64,000 bases of DNA, from NCBI RefSeq assembly GCF_009753675.1, contig NZ_WQLV01000002.1:434001-498000 (forward strand). Reading direction: 5' to 3'. Source of the DNA: Parasedimentitalea huanghaiensis. Lineage in GTDB: Bacteria > Pseudomonadota > Alphaproteobacteria > Rhodobacterales > Rhodobacteraceae. This document shows positions 52,861-61,846 of the stretch, in pieces (position 1 is the first letter of the stretch; each line of letters opens with the position of its first letter). The position numbers and the translations under genes are program-made. Below the pieces are notes generated by a model. The model did not search any database and was not told the DNA's origin. It was given only the letters and a program-made list of their open reading frames with translations.

Positions 52861-55044
52861 ATGTCTGCACGATTTATCTGCCTGACATCCGTCCTAGCCC
52901 TGAGCGCAGTTCAGGCTTCGGCGGAGATGAATTTCAACCGTATTGCGTCTTTCCCTGTGGTCAAAAACATGGCCGAAGGCGAAGACACCAAGCGCGAAAC
53001 CTCACCTGAGATCATCGCCGCAACAGCCGATGGTATGACGTTGGCCTATACCGACAGCCCGCTCGGCGCGTTGGGGCTGGTCGACATTGCCGACCCCGCC
53101 AACCCGCAGCCGCTGGGCAACATCGATCTGGGCGGTGAGCCGACATCCGTTGGCATCATCGGCAACACAGCTTTTGTCGGTGTGAACACTTCGCAAAGCT
53201 ACACCGCACCAGCTGGTCATCTGGCCGCCATCGATCTGGCAACCAAGACCGAGCTTGCCCGCTGTGATCTGGGTGGTCAGCCTGACAGCATCGCCATCGC
53301 TCCGGATGCCTCTTTTGTGTCCATCGCAATTGAAAACGAGCGTGACGAAGACCTGAACGGCGGCCTGATGCCGCAAATGCCTGCCGGCAATCTGGTCATG
53401 GTTGGCCTGAACGACGGCGCGCTGGACTGTGCCGCCATGAAAATGGTCGACCTGACCGGTCTGGCAGAGGTTGCGCCTTCTGACCCAGAACCCGAATATG
53501 TCTCGATCAACGCTCTGGGTGAAACCGTTGTCACCCTACAGGAAAACAACCACATGGTTGTTGTTGCGCGTGATGGGTCCATCGTCAGCCACTTCTCGGC
53601 AGGTGCGGTGGATCTGGACGGCATCGACGCCACGGATGAACGCGGCAAGCTGGTGTTCACCGAAAGCCAGCAGGGTCGCAAGCGTGAACCCGATGCCGTA
53701 ACCTGGATCGACAACACCCATTTCGCCACCGCCAACGAAGGCGACTACGAAGGCGGATCGCGCGGTTGGACCATCTTCAGCAAAGACGGCACCGTAGTTT
53801 ATGACAGCGGCACCAGTTTTGAACATGCCATCGTGCAGATTGGCCATTACCCTGACAAACGCTCCGACAGCAAAGGGGTCGAACCTGAATCAGTGACCTT
53901 TGGCCAATTCGGTGACACGCCTTATGTGTTTGTTGGAGCTGAGCGCGCCTCGATTGTGGGTGTCTATGACGTCACCAATCCGGCGGCTCCGGTGCTGACC
54001 CAGCTTCTGCCATCGGGTGTTGGTCCCGAAGGATATGTGACTATCCCGTCGCGCAACCTGCTCATCTCGGCCAATGAAAAAGACCTGATCGAAGACAAAG
54101 GGGCCCGGGCCCACGTCATGATGTACGAGTTACAGGACACCCCGGCGGCATACCCACACCTGACGTCTGAAGGAACAGACGAGCTGATTGGCTGGGGTGC
54201 GATTTCCGGTATGGTCGCTGATGAAGACGGCACCATCTGGGCTGTGAACGACAGTTTCTACGGCTTCCAACCTTCGATCTTCAAGATCGACGCCTCCCAG
54301 ACACCCGCCCGTATCACCGATGTGATCCGCATCACCCGCGACGGGCAGCCAGCGCAGAAACTGGATCTGGAAGGCATCACTCTGGACGGCAAAGGTGGCT
54401 TCTACGTTTCCTCCGAAGGCCGGACTGACCGGGTGATCCCACACGCGATTTACCACGTTCAGCCCGACGGCTCGATCAAAGCCAAAAAAGGTGAGATCGG
54501 TCTGCCTGCCGAGCTGATGGCCGTGGAAAAGCGCTTTGGCTTTGAAGGCATCACCAAGATTGGCGATACCCTGTGGATGGTTGTTCAACGTGAATGGAAA
54601 GACGATCCCAAGAACCACATCAAACTGGTTTCCTACAATCTGGAAACCAAAGAGTGGGGCGCAGTTCATTATCAGAAAGCCGAGCCAGCATATGGTTGGG
54701 TTGGCATGAGCGAGATCGTTGCCCACGGTGACTATGCCTATGTAATCGAACGTGACAACCAGCACGATTACCGCGCAGTCACAAAGAAGGTGTACCGCAT
54801 CCCATTGACCGAAATGGTCCCCGCACCATTGGGTGGCGAACTGCCCGTTGTGTCCAAGGAACTGGTCCGCGACCTGCTGCCAGACCTGACATCAACCGGC
54901 GGTTACGTTTTGGACAAGGTCGAAGGCATGGCCATCTTGGCCGACGGCGAAGCCTTTATCTCGACCGACAACGACGGTGTAGACGACCACTCGGGCGAGA
55001 CAATGTTCTTCTCGATCGGAAATGTCACCAAGCCCACGCATTAA
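52861..55044 (+). CDS. Secreted phytase-like/esterase-like beta-propeller protein
   Basis: A 727-residue exported protein (signal peptide MSARFICLTSVLALSAVQASAEM). Residues about 40-400 show repeating propeller-like blades (LGGEPTSVGIIGNTAFVGVNTSQ). Residues about 430-720 match the 'esterase-like activity of phytase' domain (ISGMVADEDGTIWAVNDSF, LDLEGITLDGKGGFYVSSEGR, FEGITKIGDTLWMVVQREWKDD). It may release phosphate from organic phosphorus outside the cell or in the periplasm. The start at 52861 follows GGGAG; an upstream frame lacks support. A strong terminator follows. Confidence 0.88.
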   Translation: MSARFICLTSVLALSAVQASAEMNFNRIASFPVVKNMAEGEDTKRETSPEIIAATADGMTLAYTDSPLGALGLVDIADPANPQPLGNIDLGGEPTSVGIIGNTAFVGVNTSQSYTAPAGHLAAIDLATKTELARCDLGGQPDSIAIAPDASFVSIAIENERDEDLNGGLMPQMPAGNLVMVGLNDGALDCAAMKMVDLTGLAEVAPSDPEPEYVSINALGETVVTLQENNHMVVVARDGSIVSHFSAGAVDLDGIDATDERGKLVFTESQQGRKREPDAVTWIDNTHFATANEGDYEGGSRGWTIFSKDGTVVYDSGTSFEHAIVQIGHYPDKRSDSKGVEPESVTFGQFGDTPYVFVGAERASIVGVYDVTNPAAPVLTQLLPSGVGPEGYVTIPSRNLLISANEKDLIEDKGARAHVMMYELQDTPAAYPHLTSEGTDELIGWGAISGMVADEDGTIWAVNDSFYGFQPSIFKIDASQTPARITDVIRITRDGQPAQKLDLEGITLDGKGGFYVSSEGRTDRVIPHAIYHVQPDGSIKAKKGEIGLPAELMAVEKRFGFEGITKIGDTLWMVVQREWKDDPKNHIKLVSYNLETKEWGAVHYQKAEPAYGWVGMSEIVAHGDYAYVIERDNQHDYRAVTKKVYRIPLTEMVPAPLGGELPVVSKELVRDLLPDLTSTGGYVLDKVEGMAILADGEAFISTDNDGVDDHSGETMFFSIGNVTKPTH

Positions 55045-55103
55045 ACCCAATGCATTATTGGCAATAATCCAACCTATTAACCCCAATACATTTTAGTCAA
55101 TTC

Positions 55104-55139
55104 GAGGTGCCCATTCCCCCGGGCACCTCTTTTTATTTT
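55104..55139 (+). terminator. Rho-independent terminator after the phytase-like gene
   Basis: Stem GAGGTGCCC (55104-55112) / GGGCACCTC (55121-55129), loop of 8, followed by TTTTTATTTT. Confidence 0.9.
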
Positions 55140-55186
55140 CCATACAGACCAAGAACTCGCTATCTGGATACGTTACAGGATATGTA

Positions 55187-55729
55187 ATGCGTATGGCGGT
55201 AGATGATCAGCACTTGGCGGTGGCAGCGGCCCATGGCGATTCAGAGGCTTTTTCGGCCCTGCTCGGTCGTCACTATGATCGTGTCTTTGCGCTGGCCTTT
55301 CGCCTGACGGGCCAGCGCGCCGAAGCCGAGGATCTGACACAGGACATCTGCGCCGCTCTGCCTGATAAAATGACGAACTACCAGCCCAGCGCCCGCTTCA
55401 CCACTTGGCTGTATCGCGTCGTGGTCAATGCAGCCCATGATCGCCGACGCCGTGCTGTCACCCGGACCAAGGCCGCCAGCGGTTGGGGGGATTGGGAGGT
55501 AGATCGTCAGGCCGCCATCGCCGAGACCAATGATCAACTTGACTGGCTCACCCGTGCCATGCGCGCCCTACCTGACGACCTGCGTGATACACTGGCACTG
55601 ATACTGGACGACGTGACCCACGCCGATGCGTCAGAAATCCTTGGCGTTTCGCCCGGCACCATCAGTTGGCGGGTATCTGAGGCCAAAAAACACCTGCGCG
55701 CCTTAAAACAACAGGAGGACGCATCATGA
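55187..55729 (+). CDS. ECF-type RNA polymerase sigma factor
   Basis: A 180-residue sigma-70 family protein: region 2 (about 20-85, FALAFRLTGQRAEAEDLTQDICAALPDKM and FTTWLYRVVVNAAHDRRRR) and region 4 (about 125-172, MRALPDDLRDTLALILDDVTHADASEILGVSPGTISWRVSEAKKHLR). Its stop overlaps the start of the von Willebrand A gene by four bases (ATGA), so the two are made together. The partner probably controls its activity. Confidence 0.93.
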   Translation: MRMAVDDQHLAVAAAHGDSEAFSALLGRHYDRVFALAFRLTGQRAEAEDLTQDICAALPDKMTNYQPSARFTTWLYRVVVNAAHDRRRRAVTRTKAASGWGDWEVDRQAAIAETNDQLDWLTRAMRALPDDLRDTLALILDDVTHADASEILGVSPGTISWRVSEAKKHLRALKQQEDAS

Positions 55730-57696
55730 GCGACCCCTTTGACGATTTTGATGATCTGAAAGCCGCGATGCAGGCCGCTACCCCGGCCCCAAATGTTGCG
55801 CGTAAAGCGGAAAACATCGCCTTAGCAGAAAAAAACTTCGCCACGCGCCAAGAAACGGCCAGGCAGCCCCGTTTCACCTCTGATCGCCCAAAACAGGGCT
55901 TGTTCCGAGGAGTAATTTCTATGCTGAATTCCATTTCCACCCGCCATGCCCTTACTGCAACAACCGCAATAGTGGCGATTGGCCTTTTTGTTTACCTTCC
56001 CACTCTGCAGCAAGGCCCAACGCCTGTGACGCTGACCGAAGCCGAAACGCGCAGCCGTTTAGCAGTCGACGATCAAATCGCCCAAGCGGCTCAGCAGGAG
56101 GCTGAAGAAACCGATGCACTAAGTGGTCAGCTGGTTGAGCCCCTTGCTGAAATTGCGGCAAGCCCCATGGCTGACATAGCAGCAACAAGGCCCGCAGCCC
56201 TGGAGCCAATGGCAGGTGTTCTTGCACCACCATCCGCGACCAAACGCATGCTCGCCCCCCCTCCTCCCGGGTATGACAATCGCGACCAATTCGCACTCCC
56301 CGAGGTGGACACCGAAGCCTACCCCGAAGCCGAGCCAAACGCGTTGAAGATAACCACAGAAGAGTCTGTCTCGACGTTTTCAATCGACGTTGACACGGCT
56401 TCTTATGCGATCCTGCGCTCTAGTCTGAATGCCGGTCAGCTCCCCAATCCAGAGCAAGTCCGGATCGAGGAAATGGTGAACTATTTCCCTTATGACTACA
56501 CCGCGCCTCTGGATGAACTGCCGTTTTCGTCCCGCGCGACCGTGATCGACACCCCTTGGAACTCAGAAACACAATTGGTTCACATCGCGCTACAGGGCCA
56601 GAAACCCGCGCTTGACGCGCGCCCTCCTCTGAACTTGGTTTTTCTGATCGACACATCCGGCAGTATGGATGAACGCAATAAACTACCACTTCTGAAACAA
56701 AGTTTTCAACTAATGCTGGCTCAACTCCGCCCCGAAGATAAGGTCGCTATCGTTACCTATGCCGGGTCTGCGGGACAGGTGCTGGACCCAACCCCGGCAA
56801 GTGATCGGGCCACCATCATGGCTGCCCTCGATAAGCTGGATGCAGGCGGCTCTACTGCCGGTCAGGCCGGGCTGCAACAGGCTTATGCAACAGCCGAGGC
56901 CATGACAGAAGAAGGCGATGTCAGCCGGATCATTCTGGCCACTGATGGCGATTTCAACGTCGGCATCGATGACCCAGACGAACTGGAGGATTTCATCGCC
57001 AGAAAACGCCAGACAGGGACATATCTCTCGGTTCTGGGTTTTGGCCGCGGCAACCTTGACGATGCAACGATGCAGGCGCTGGCGCAGAACGGCAATGGCC
57101 AGGCGGCCTATATCGACACCCTGTCAGAGGCGCAGAAGACGCTCGTTGACCAACTCGGCGGCGCATTGTTTCCGATTGCCAACGATGTGAAAATTCAGGT
57201 CGAATTCAACCCGGCACAAATCGCTGAGTACCGGTTGATTGGCTACGAAACACGGGCTCTGAACCGCGAGGATTTCAACAACGATCGCGTTGACGCCGGC
57301 GAAATCGGCGCTGGCCACGCGGTGACCGCTCTTTATGAGGTCACACCGGTTGGCAGCCCTGCCCGGTTGAGTGACCCCTTGCGCTATCAAGCCGCGGAAG
57401 TGACCTCTGTCAGCGAAGAATACGGTTTCCTGCGGCTGCGGTATAAACGACCCGGGGAAGAGACCAGCGCGCTGATCGAAACTCCGATCCTGCCGGGCGG
57501 TGATGCAACATCTGACATGCAGTTTGCTGCAGCTATCGCGGGCTTTGGCCAGCTGCTACAAAACAGCCCCTACCTTGGCAACTGGTCCTACACCCAAGCA
57601 ATTGATCTGGCCAATGCAGCCAAGGGTGAGGATGCGTTTGGCTATCGTGCCCAAGCAGTGCAACTGATGCGCCTGGCCGATACTCTGAGCCAATAA
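55726..57696 (+). CDS. Membrane von Willebrand factor A protein (YfbK-like), putative anti-sigma
   Basis: A 656-residue protein: a cytoplasmic N terminus (about 1-70), one transmembrane helix (about 76-94), a Pro/Ala-rich linker, the YfbK N-terminal domain (ESVSTFSIDVDTASYAILRSSLNAGQLP, about 212-240), a vWA domain with MIDAS FLIDTSGSMDE (Asp near 309) and a C-terminal DUF3520-type domain. Coupling to an ECF sigma gene and a cytoplasmic acidic N-terminal segment suggest anti-sigma activity with an outward-facing sensor; this is inference. Confidence 0.88.
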   Translation: MSDPFDDFDDLKAAMQAATPAPNVARKAENIALAEKNFATRQETARQPRFTSDRPKQGLFRGVISMLNSISTRHALTATTAIVAIGLFVYLPTLQQGPTPVTLTEAETRSRLAVDDQIAQAAQQEAEETDALSGQLVEPLAEIAASPMADIAATRPAALEPMAGVLAPPSATKRMLAPPPPGYDNRDQFALPEVDTEAYPEAEPNALKITTEESVSTFSIDVDTASYAILRSSLNAGQLPNPEQVRIEEMVNYFPYDYTAPLDELPFSSRATVIDTPWNSETQLVHIALQGQKPALDARPPLNLVFLIDTSGSMDERNKLPLLKQSFQLMLAQLRPEDKVAIVTYAGSAGQVLDPTPASDRATIMAALDKLDAGGSTAGQAGLQQAYATAEAMTEEGDVSRIILATDGDFNVGIDDPDELEDFIARKRQTGTYLSVLGFGRGNLDDATMQALAQNGNGQAAYIDTLSEAQKTLVDQLGGALFPIANDVKIQVEFNPAQIAEYRLIGYETRALNREDFNNDRVDAGEIGAGHAVTALYEVTPVGSPARLSDPLRYQAAEVTSVSEEYGFLRLRYKRPGEETSALIETPILPGGDATSDMQFAAAIAGFGQLLQNSPYLGNWSYTQAIDLANAAKGEDAFGYRAQAVQLMRLADTLSQ

Positions 57697-57723
57697 CCGG
57701 CACAAACTTTCCTATAACAACGC

Positions 57724-57752
57724 AAAACCCCCTTGGTGGGCAACCAAGGGGG
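57724..57752. terminator. Bidirectional terminator between vWA and heat-shock genes
   Basis: AAAA, stem CCCCCTTGGT (57728-57737) / ACCAAGGGGG (57743-57752). On the minus strand the stem is followed by TTTT, so it probably ends the heat-shock gene transcript. Confidence 0.75.
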
Positions 57753-57817
57753 TCCAGACCGGAATAACTAGGGAAAGACGTTGCCCCGGTCTAACACGAT
57801 CTCTGGCAGAAGATCGA

Positions 57818-58282
57818 TCAGTTGACTGGCTTTGCCTCTACCATCTTGGAATTAGAGCTCTTTGTGGAAATTTCAATCCGACGCGGCTTCAGGGCTTCAG
57901 GCACTTCACGCTGCAAATCGATATGCAACATCCCATCCGCGTGGCTGGCGCCACTCACCCGCACATGGTCGGCCAAAGTAAAGCGGCGTTCAAAGGCACG
58001 AGTGGCAATTCCGCGATGCAGATAACTGCGTTCACTTTCGTCCGGCGCTTTCTTGGCAGTTACAATCAACCCGTTTTCCTTCACTTCCACGTTCAGGTCT
58101 GCCTCAGAAAATCCCGCCACGGCGATTGAAATACGATAGCTGTCAGCTGCTGTTTTCTCGATGTTGTAAGGGGGGTAACTGGGTTGCGCCACATCCGAGG
58201 TCAGGGCCCGATCCATCAGATCTGCGATCTGGTCAAAGCCAATAGAAGCCCGGTGCAGCGGTGCAAAATCAAAACTACGCAT
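57818..58282 (-). CDS. Small heat-shock protein, Hsp20/IbpA type
   Basis: A 154-residue chaperone: N-terminal MRSFDFAPLHRASIGFDQIADLMDRA, alpha-crystallin domain (about 35-130) with YNIEKTAADSYRISIAVAGFSEADLNVEVKENGLIV and the FERRFTLADHV strand, and the IEI C-terminal motif. It holds unfolding proteins. The start at 58282 was preferred because AGAGGA is well spaced from it but too close to the ATG at 58291. Confidence 0.93.
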   Translation of the reverse strand: MRSFDFAPLHRASIGFDQIADLMDRALTSDVAQPSYPPYNIEKTAADSYRISIAVAGFSEADLNVEVKENGLIVTAKKAPDESERSYLHRGIATRAFERRFTLADHVRVSGASHADGMLHIDLQREVPEALKPRRIEISTKSSNSKMVEAKPVN

Positions 58283-58446
58283 AAATATCATCCTCTTTCA
58301 GAGCGATAGGTGTTGAGCCCTCCCATACAAGGGACAGGCAATTTATCACCGGACCCCATCAGCGGCGATCCGATGGGAAAGAGGTATGCACATAGTTTCT
58401 GGTTTCAAGACGCACCGCGAAAGGATTGCTTCCAATCACATGCCGC

Positions 58447-59256
58447 TTAGTTTTTGATGAACTTAGCGCCTGTGTCGTTGCGCACATCACCCACCTTAAC
58501 CCGGCCAACGCCAGGTGGCAGGCGACCTGCTGTGGCGACCCCGGTCATTTGAGCCTGCAGCAATTCCAATTCCTCCGCCAGCGCAGAGCCCAAAGACACC
58601 TGTTCACCATCGACCTCAGCCTTGGCAGAAACCACTGACACAATGCGCGGGTTGCCTCCATCAAAGGCAAACACGGGTGCCCCGGAGGAGCCAAAATCTA
58701 CATCACAGGACATCACCAGCACGCCCTGCTGTCTTGACATCACCGAGCAAACTTCCTGCAAGGACGGCGCCTCGGATCGGTCATGCGCATATGAAACGAT
58801 CCCAATACGAGCCCCTTTGCGCGGTCGCACATCGGTTTCAAACGGCGTGACTGTTGTGTTGCGAATTGGCCGTTGCAATTGCAACAAAGCGATATCGTTG
58901 CGCACACGGTCCGTCGAAACCTGACCGTCGTAGATGTATTCTGGATGCACCACGGCCCGGCGTACTGTACGATAGGCCGAGGCCCTGCCATTGCGCCAGC
59001 CCGCCAGAAACTCGATGGTATCAGGACGTATCGGGTTTTTGGTTTCACTATCAAACAGACAATGCGCCGCCGTTAACACCAAATCAGGTGCAATCAGCGC
59101 CCCGGTGCAAAACCCATCACCATTGACATCCAACCGCCCAACAGCTTGCCATTCGCGCCCAGCATCAAGGGTATCCATCCGCAACAGACCACTGTCTTGC
59201 GCGATCGCAGCCCATGGCATCAGGACCATCACACATACCACTATCCAATATCGCAA
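58447..59256 (-). CDS. Trypsin-like serine protease, exported
   Basis: A 269-residue S1 protease. The signal peptide (LRYWIVVCVMVLMPWAAIAQ) leads to a chymotrypsin fold with His in LTAAHC, Asp in RNDIALLQL and Ser in DFGSSGAPVF (GSSGAP replaces the canonical GDSGGP). Four or more cysteines could form disulfides. The start is TTG at 59256 because GGAGG precedes it by six bases; a GTG at 59301 is the farthest alternative. Probably periplasmic. Activity is plausible, though the atypical serine loop makes specificity unclear. Confidence 0.85.
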   Translation of the reverse strand: MRYWIVVCVMVLMPWAAIAQDSGLLRMDTLDAGREWQAVGRLDVNGDGFCTGALIAPDLVLTAAHCLFDSETKNPIRPDTIEFLAGWRNGRASAYRTVRRAVVHPEYIYDGQVSTDRVRNDIALLQLQRPIRNTTVTPFETDVRPRKGARIGIVSYAHDRSEAPSLQEVCSVMSRQQGVLVMSCDVDFGSSGAPVFAFDGGNPRIVSVVSAKAEVDGEQVSLGSALAEELELLQAQMTGVATAGRLPPGVGRVKVGDVRNDTGAKFIKN

Positions 59257-59365
59257 GATCTGCCTCCAACGTGCCTGTGAATCGCAAGGTAAAGGCGCCA
59301 CAGGGCGAAATTACGGCAAACTGCAAACCAGTGCAGCCCCCGGCAGGAAATTTATTGAGACGTGA

Positions 59366-60688
59366 TCAGCGCAACACAGGCACATCCGACGGGAGTTTGC
59401 CCGGCGCTGCTAGCGCAGGCGGTTGCGGCCCGCCTGTGGCCCAGTCCAGCAATTCAACTGTATGCAAGATCGGCAGTTCAGTCCCCGAGCCAATCTGCAT
59501 CATGCAACCAATGTTCCCCGCCGCAATCAGATCCGGCGACTTGGCTTCCAGTGTTTTAACCTTACGCGCCTTCAACTGCCCTGAAATCTCAGGTTGCATC
59601 AGGTTATAGGTCCCGGCTGATCCACAGCACAGGTGACTGTCCGCCGGCTCCACCACTTTGAACCCTACCCGTTTCAGCAGGGTCTTGGGATGGGTCTTTA
59701 TCTGCTGGCCATGCTGCAAGGAACAGGCTGCGTGATAGGCGACGGTTAGCCCCTTGTCTGCACCCACGGGCAGGTCCAACTGCATCAACAGCTCAGATAT
59801 ATCCATCGCCCGCTCGGACACCCGCGCCGCATCCGCCGCCAGCGCATCATTGCGGAACATATGACCGTAATCCTTGACCGTGGTACCGCATCCGCTGGTG
59901 TTGATGACAATGGCATCCAACCCGTCACCGTCCATCTCAGCCACCCAGGCCCGAATGTTCTTCGCCGCTGAGGCGTGGCTCTCATCCTCGCGCCCCATGT
60001 GGTGGGTCAGCGCACCGCAACACCCCGCGCCCTCGGCCACCACAACCTCGCAACCCAACCGAGTCAGCAGCCGAATGGTGGAATCGTTGATATCCGTATT
60101 CAGCGCCTTCTGCGCACAGCCCGTCATCAGCGCCACGCGCTTGCGGCGTGGTTCAGCCGGGGCAAAGCTTTGTGGATCATCATTGCGACTGACCGGAGAG
60201 ATATGTTTCGGCGCCATCTCCAACATCGCCTTGAGCCTTGGGTCGGGCATCAGGCCGCGCAGAGGCCGCGCAATCTTGGCCCCCAACAGTGCCATTCGAA
60301 ACCGTCCCGGATAAGGCAGGATTCGCGACAAAATCCAACGCAAGGCCCGATCCATGAATGGCCGTTTGTAATTCGTCTCGATATAGGCGCGCGCATGATC
60401 CACCAGATGCATGTAATGCACCCCCGATGGGCAGGTGGTCATACAGGCCAGACAAGACAGACAGCGATCAATATGCTTCACCGTCTTCTCATCCGGTACG
60501 CGGTTGTTTTCCAGCATATCCTTGATCAGATAAATCCGCCCACGCGGGCTGTCCAACTCATCGCCCAACACCTGGTAGGTCGGGCATGTCGCCGTGCAGA
60601 ACCCACAATGCACACAGGACCGCAGAATCTCGTTTGAGCGTTCAATGGCTGGGTCGCTCAGCTGCTCTTTGGTAAATGTCGTTTGCAT
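59366..60688 (-). CDS. glcF: Glycolate oxidase iron-sulfur subunit
   Basis: A 440-residue protein with two 4Fe-4S motifs (CVHCGFCTATCP near residue 30 and CLSCLACMTTCP near 81) and two CCG domains (AGCCGALTHHM and DSHLCCGSAGTY). It carries electrons from GlcD to the respiratory chain. It is the last gene of glcDEF, four bases after glcE. Confidence 0.95.
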   Translation of the reverse strand: MQTTFTKEQLSDPAIERSNEILRSCVHCGFCTATCPTYQVLGDELDSPRGRIYLIKDMLENNRVPDEKTVKHIDRCLSCLACMTTCPSGVHYMHLVDHARAYIETNYKRPFMDRALRWILSRILPYPGRFRMALLGAKIARPLRGLMPDPRLKAMLEMAPKHISPVSRNDDPQSFAPAEPRRKRVALMTGCAQKALNTDINDSTIRLLTRLGCEVVVAEGAGCCGALTHHMGREDESHASAAKNIRAWVAEMDGDGLDAIVINTSGCGTTVKDYGHMFRNDALAADAARVSERAMDISELLMQLDLPVGADKGLTVAYHAACSLQHGQQIKTHPKTLLKRVGFKVVEPADSHLCCGSAGTYNLMQPEISGQLKARKVKTLEAKSPDLIAAGNIGCMMQIGSGTELPILHTVELLDWATGGPQPPALAAPGKLPSDVPVLR

Positions 60689-60692
60689 CTGA

Positions 60693-61805
60693 TTATCCCA
60701 TCAACCCGGTATTCAGGATCCCACGAGGGTCGAACTTCGCCCGCAATTCAGCTGAAATCGCCGCCAATGGTGCAGGCTCAGCCTGAAACTGCCCCAAACG
60801 GCCGCGCGTCTCAGCGCCCGCCCGCATCAGCGTCGCATGCCCCGGCACTGCTATACGAGCGCGCAAATCAGTGCCCGCTGGCACCAGTACCCAGATCAGC
60901 CCACCGCCCCAATCAAACTGGAGCGCCTCTGCCTGCAGCTGCTCCGCCAACTCGACCGCATCTGATGGCTTAACCGAGATACGCCAGACATCACCCGCGT
61001 TGCCATGAAATGCACTAACGTCGCGAATACAGCGCCACAGACTTTCACTATCATCGACTTGCTGCACTGCACCAAACCGCGCCAGATCCGCCACCAGCCG
61101 ACCCACCCGATAGTCTACCGACCCAGCAAACCCTTCGATGCGAACATAGGCACGCCGTTCTACCGGATCATACGCTGCTCCCGTCACGTCAAACGGGGAA
61201 CCCAAGGCCGCCGACATCACTTGCACCGCAACCGCAAGATCAACCCCTACAACAGCTACGGTCGCCGCCGCCTCAGGCATCGGCAGCACCTTGAACGAGA
61301 CCTCGCTCAATACCCCCAACGTCCCATGCGCCCCAGCCATCAGCTTGACCAGATCATAACCGGTGACGTTCTTCATCACCCGGCCACCGTTCTTCACCAC
61401 CTGGCCCATCCCATCAACAAACCGCACCCCCAACAGGAAATCCCGCGCCGCGCCACACTGGATTCGCCGAGGCCCCGAGACATTCGCAGCAAAAACACCC
61501 CCGATTGTCGGCTCTCCATCACTGCCCAACAGCCCACGATGATCCATCGGCTCAAACGCCAACCGCTGGCCTTGCTCGGCCAACAACGTCTCAATCTCGG
61601 CTACGGGTGTCCCCGCCCGCGCAACCATCGTCAAAGCACCCGGCTCATACAGCTCGACACCACTTAATCCTCGGGTGCTCAACACCTCCCCATCACTCGC
61701 AAACCCACGGGTGCCCCCACTCTGAATGCACAGCGGGCCACCCGCACCAGCAATCATTTCTACCAATTCTGTCTCGGATTTCGGCTGCAACATCATCTTC
61801 TTCAT
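60693..61805 (-). CDS. glcE: Glycolate oxidase FAD-binding subunit
   Basis: A 370-residue FAD_binding_4 protein: LCIQSGGTRGF near the N terminus, MDHRGLLGSDGEPTIGGVFAANVSGPRR and MKNVTGYDLVKLMAGAHGTLGVLSEVSFKVLP. It is shorter than GlcD, as is typical, and forms the oxidase with GlcD and GlcF at the membrane. Confidence 0.95.
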   Translation of the reverse strand: MKKMMLQPKSETELVEMIAGAGGPLCIQSGGTRGFASDGEVLSTRGLSGVELYEPGALTMVARAGTPVAEIETLLAEQGQRLAFEPMDHRGLLGSDGEPTIGGVFAANVSGPRRIQCGAARDFLLGVRFVDGMGQVVKNGGRVMKNVTGYDLVKLMAGAHGTLGVLSEVSFKVLPMPEAAATVAVVGVDLAVAVQVMSAALGSPFDVTGAAYDPVERRAYVRIEGFAGSVDYRVGRLVADLARFGAVQQVDDSESLWRCIRDVSAFHGNAGDVWRISVKPSDAVELAEQLQAEALQFDWGGGLIWVLVPAGTDLRARIAVPGHATLMRAGAETRGRLGQFQAEPAPLAAISAELRAKFDPRGILNTGLMG

Positions 61806-61846
61806 CTAGCCCTAAATATCCTGGGGGTTTGGGGGCAAAGCACCCG

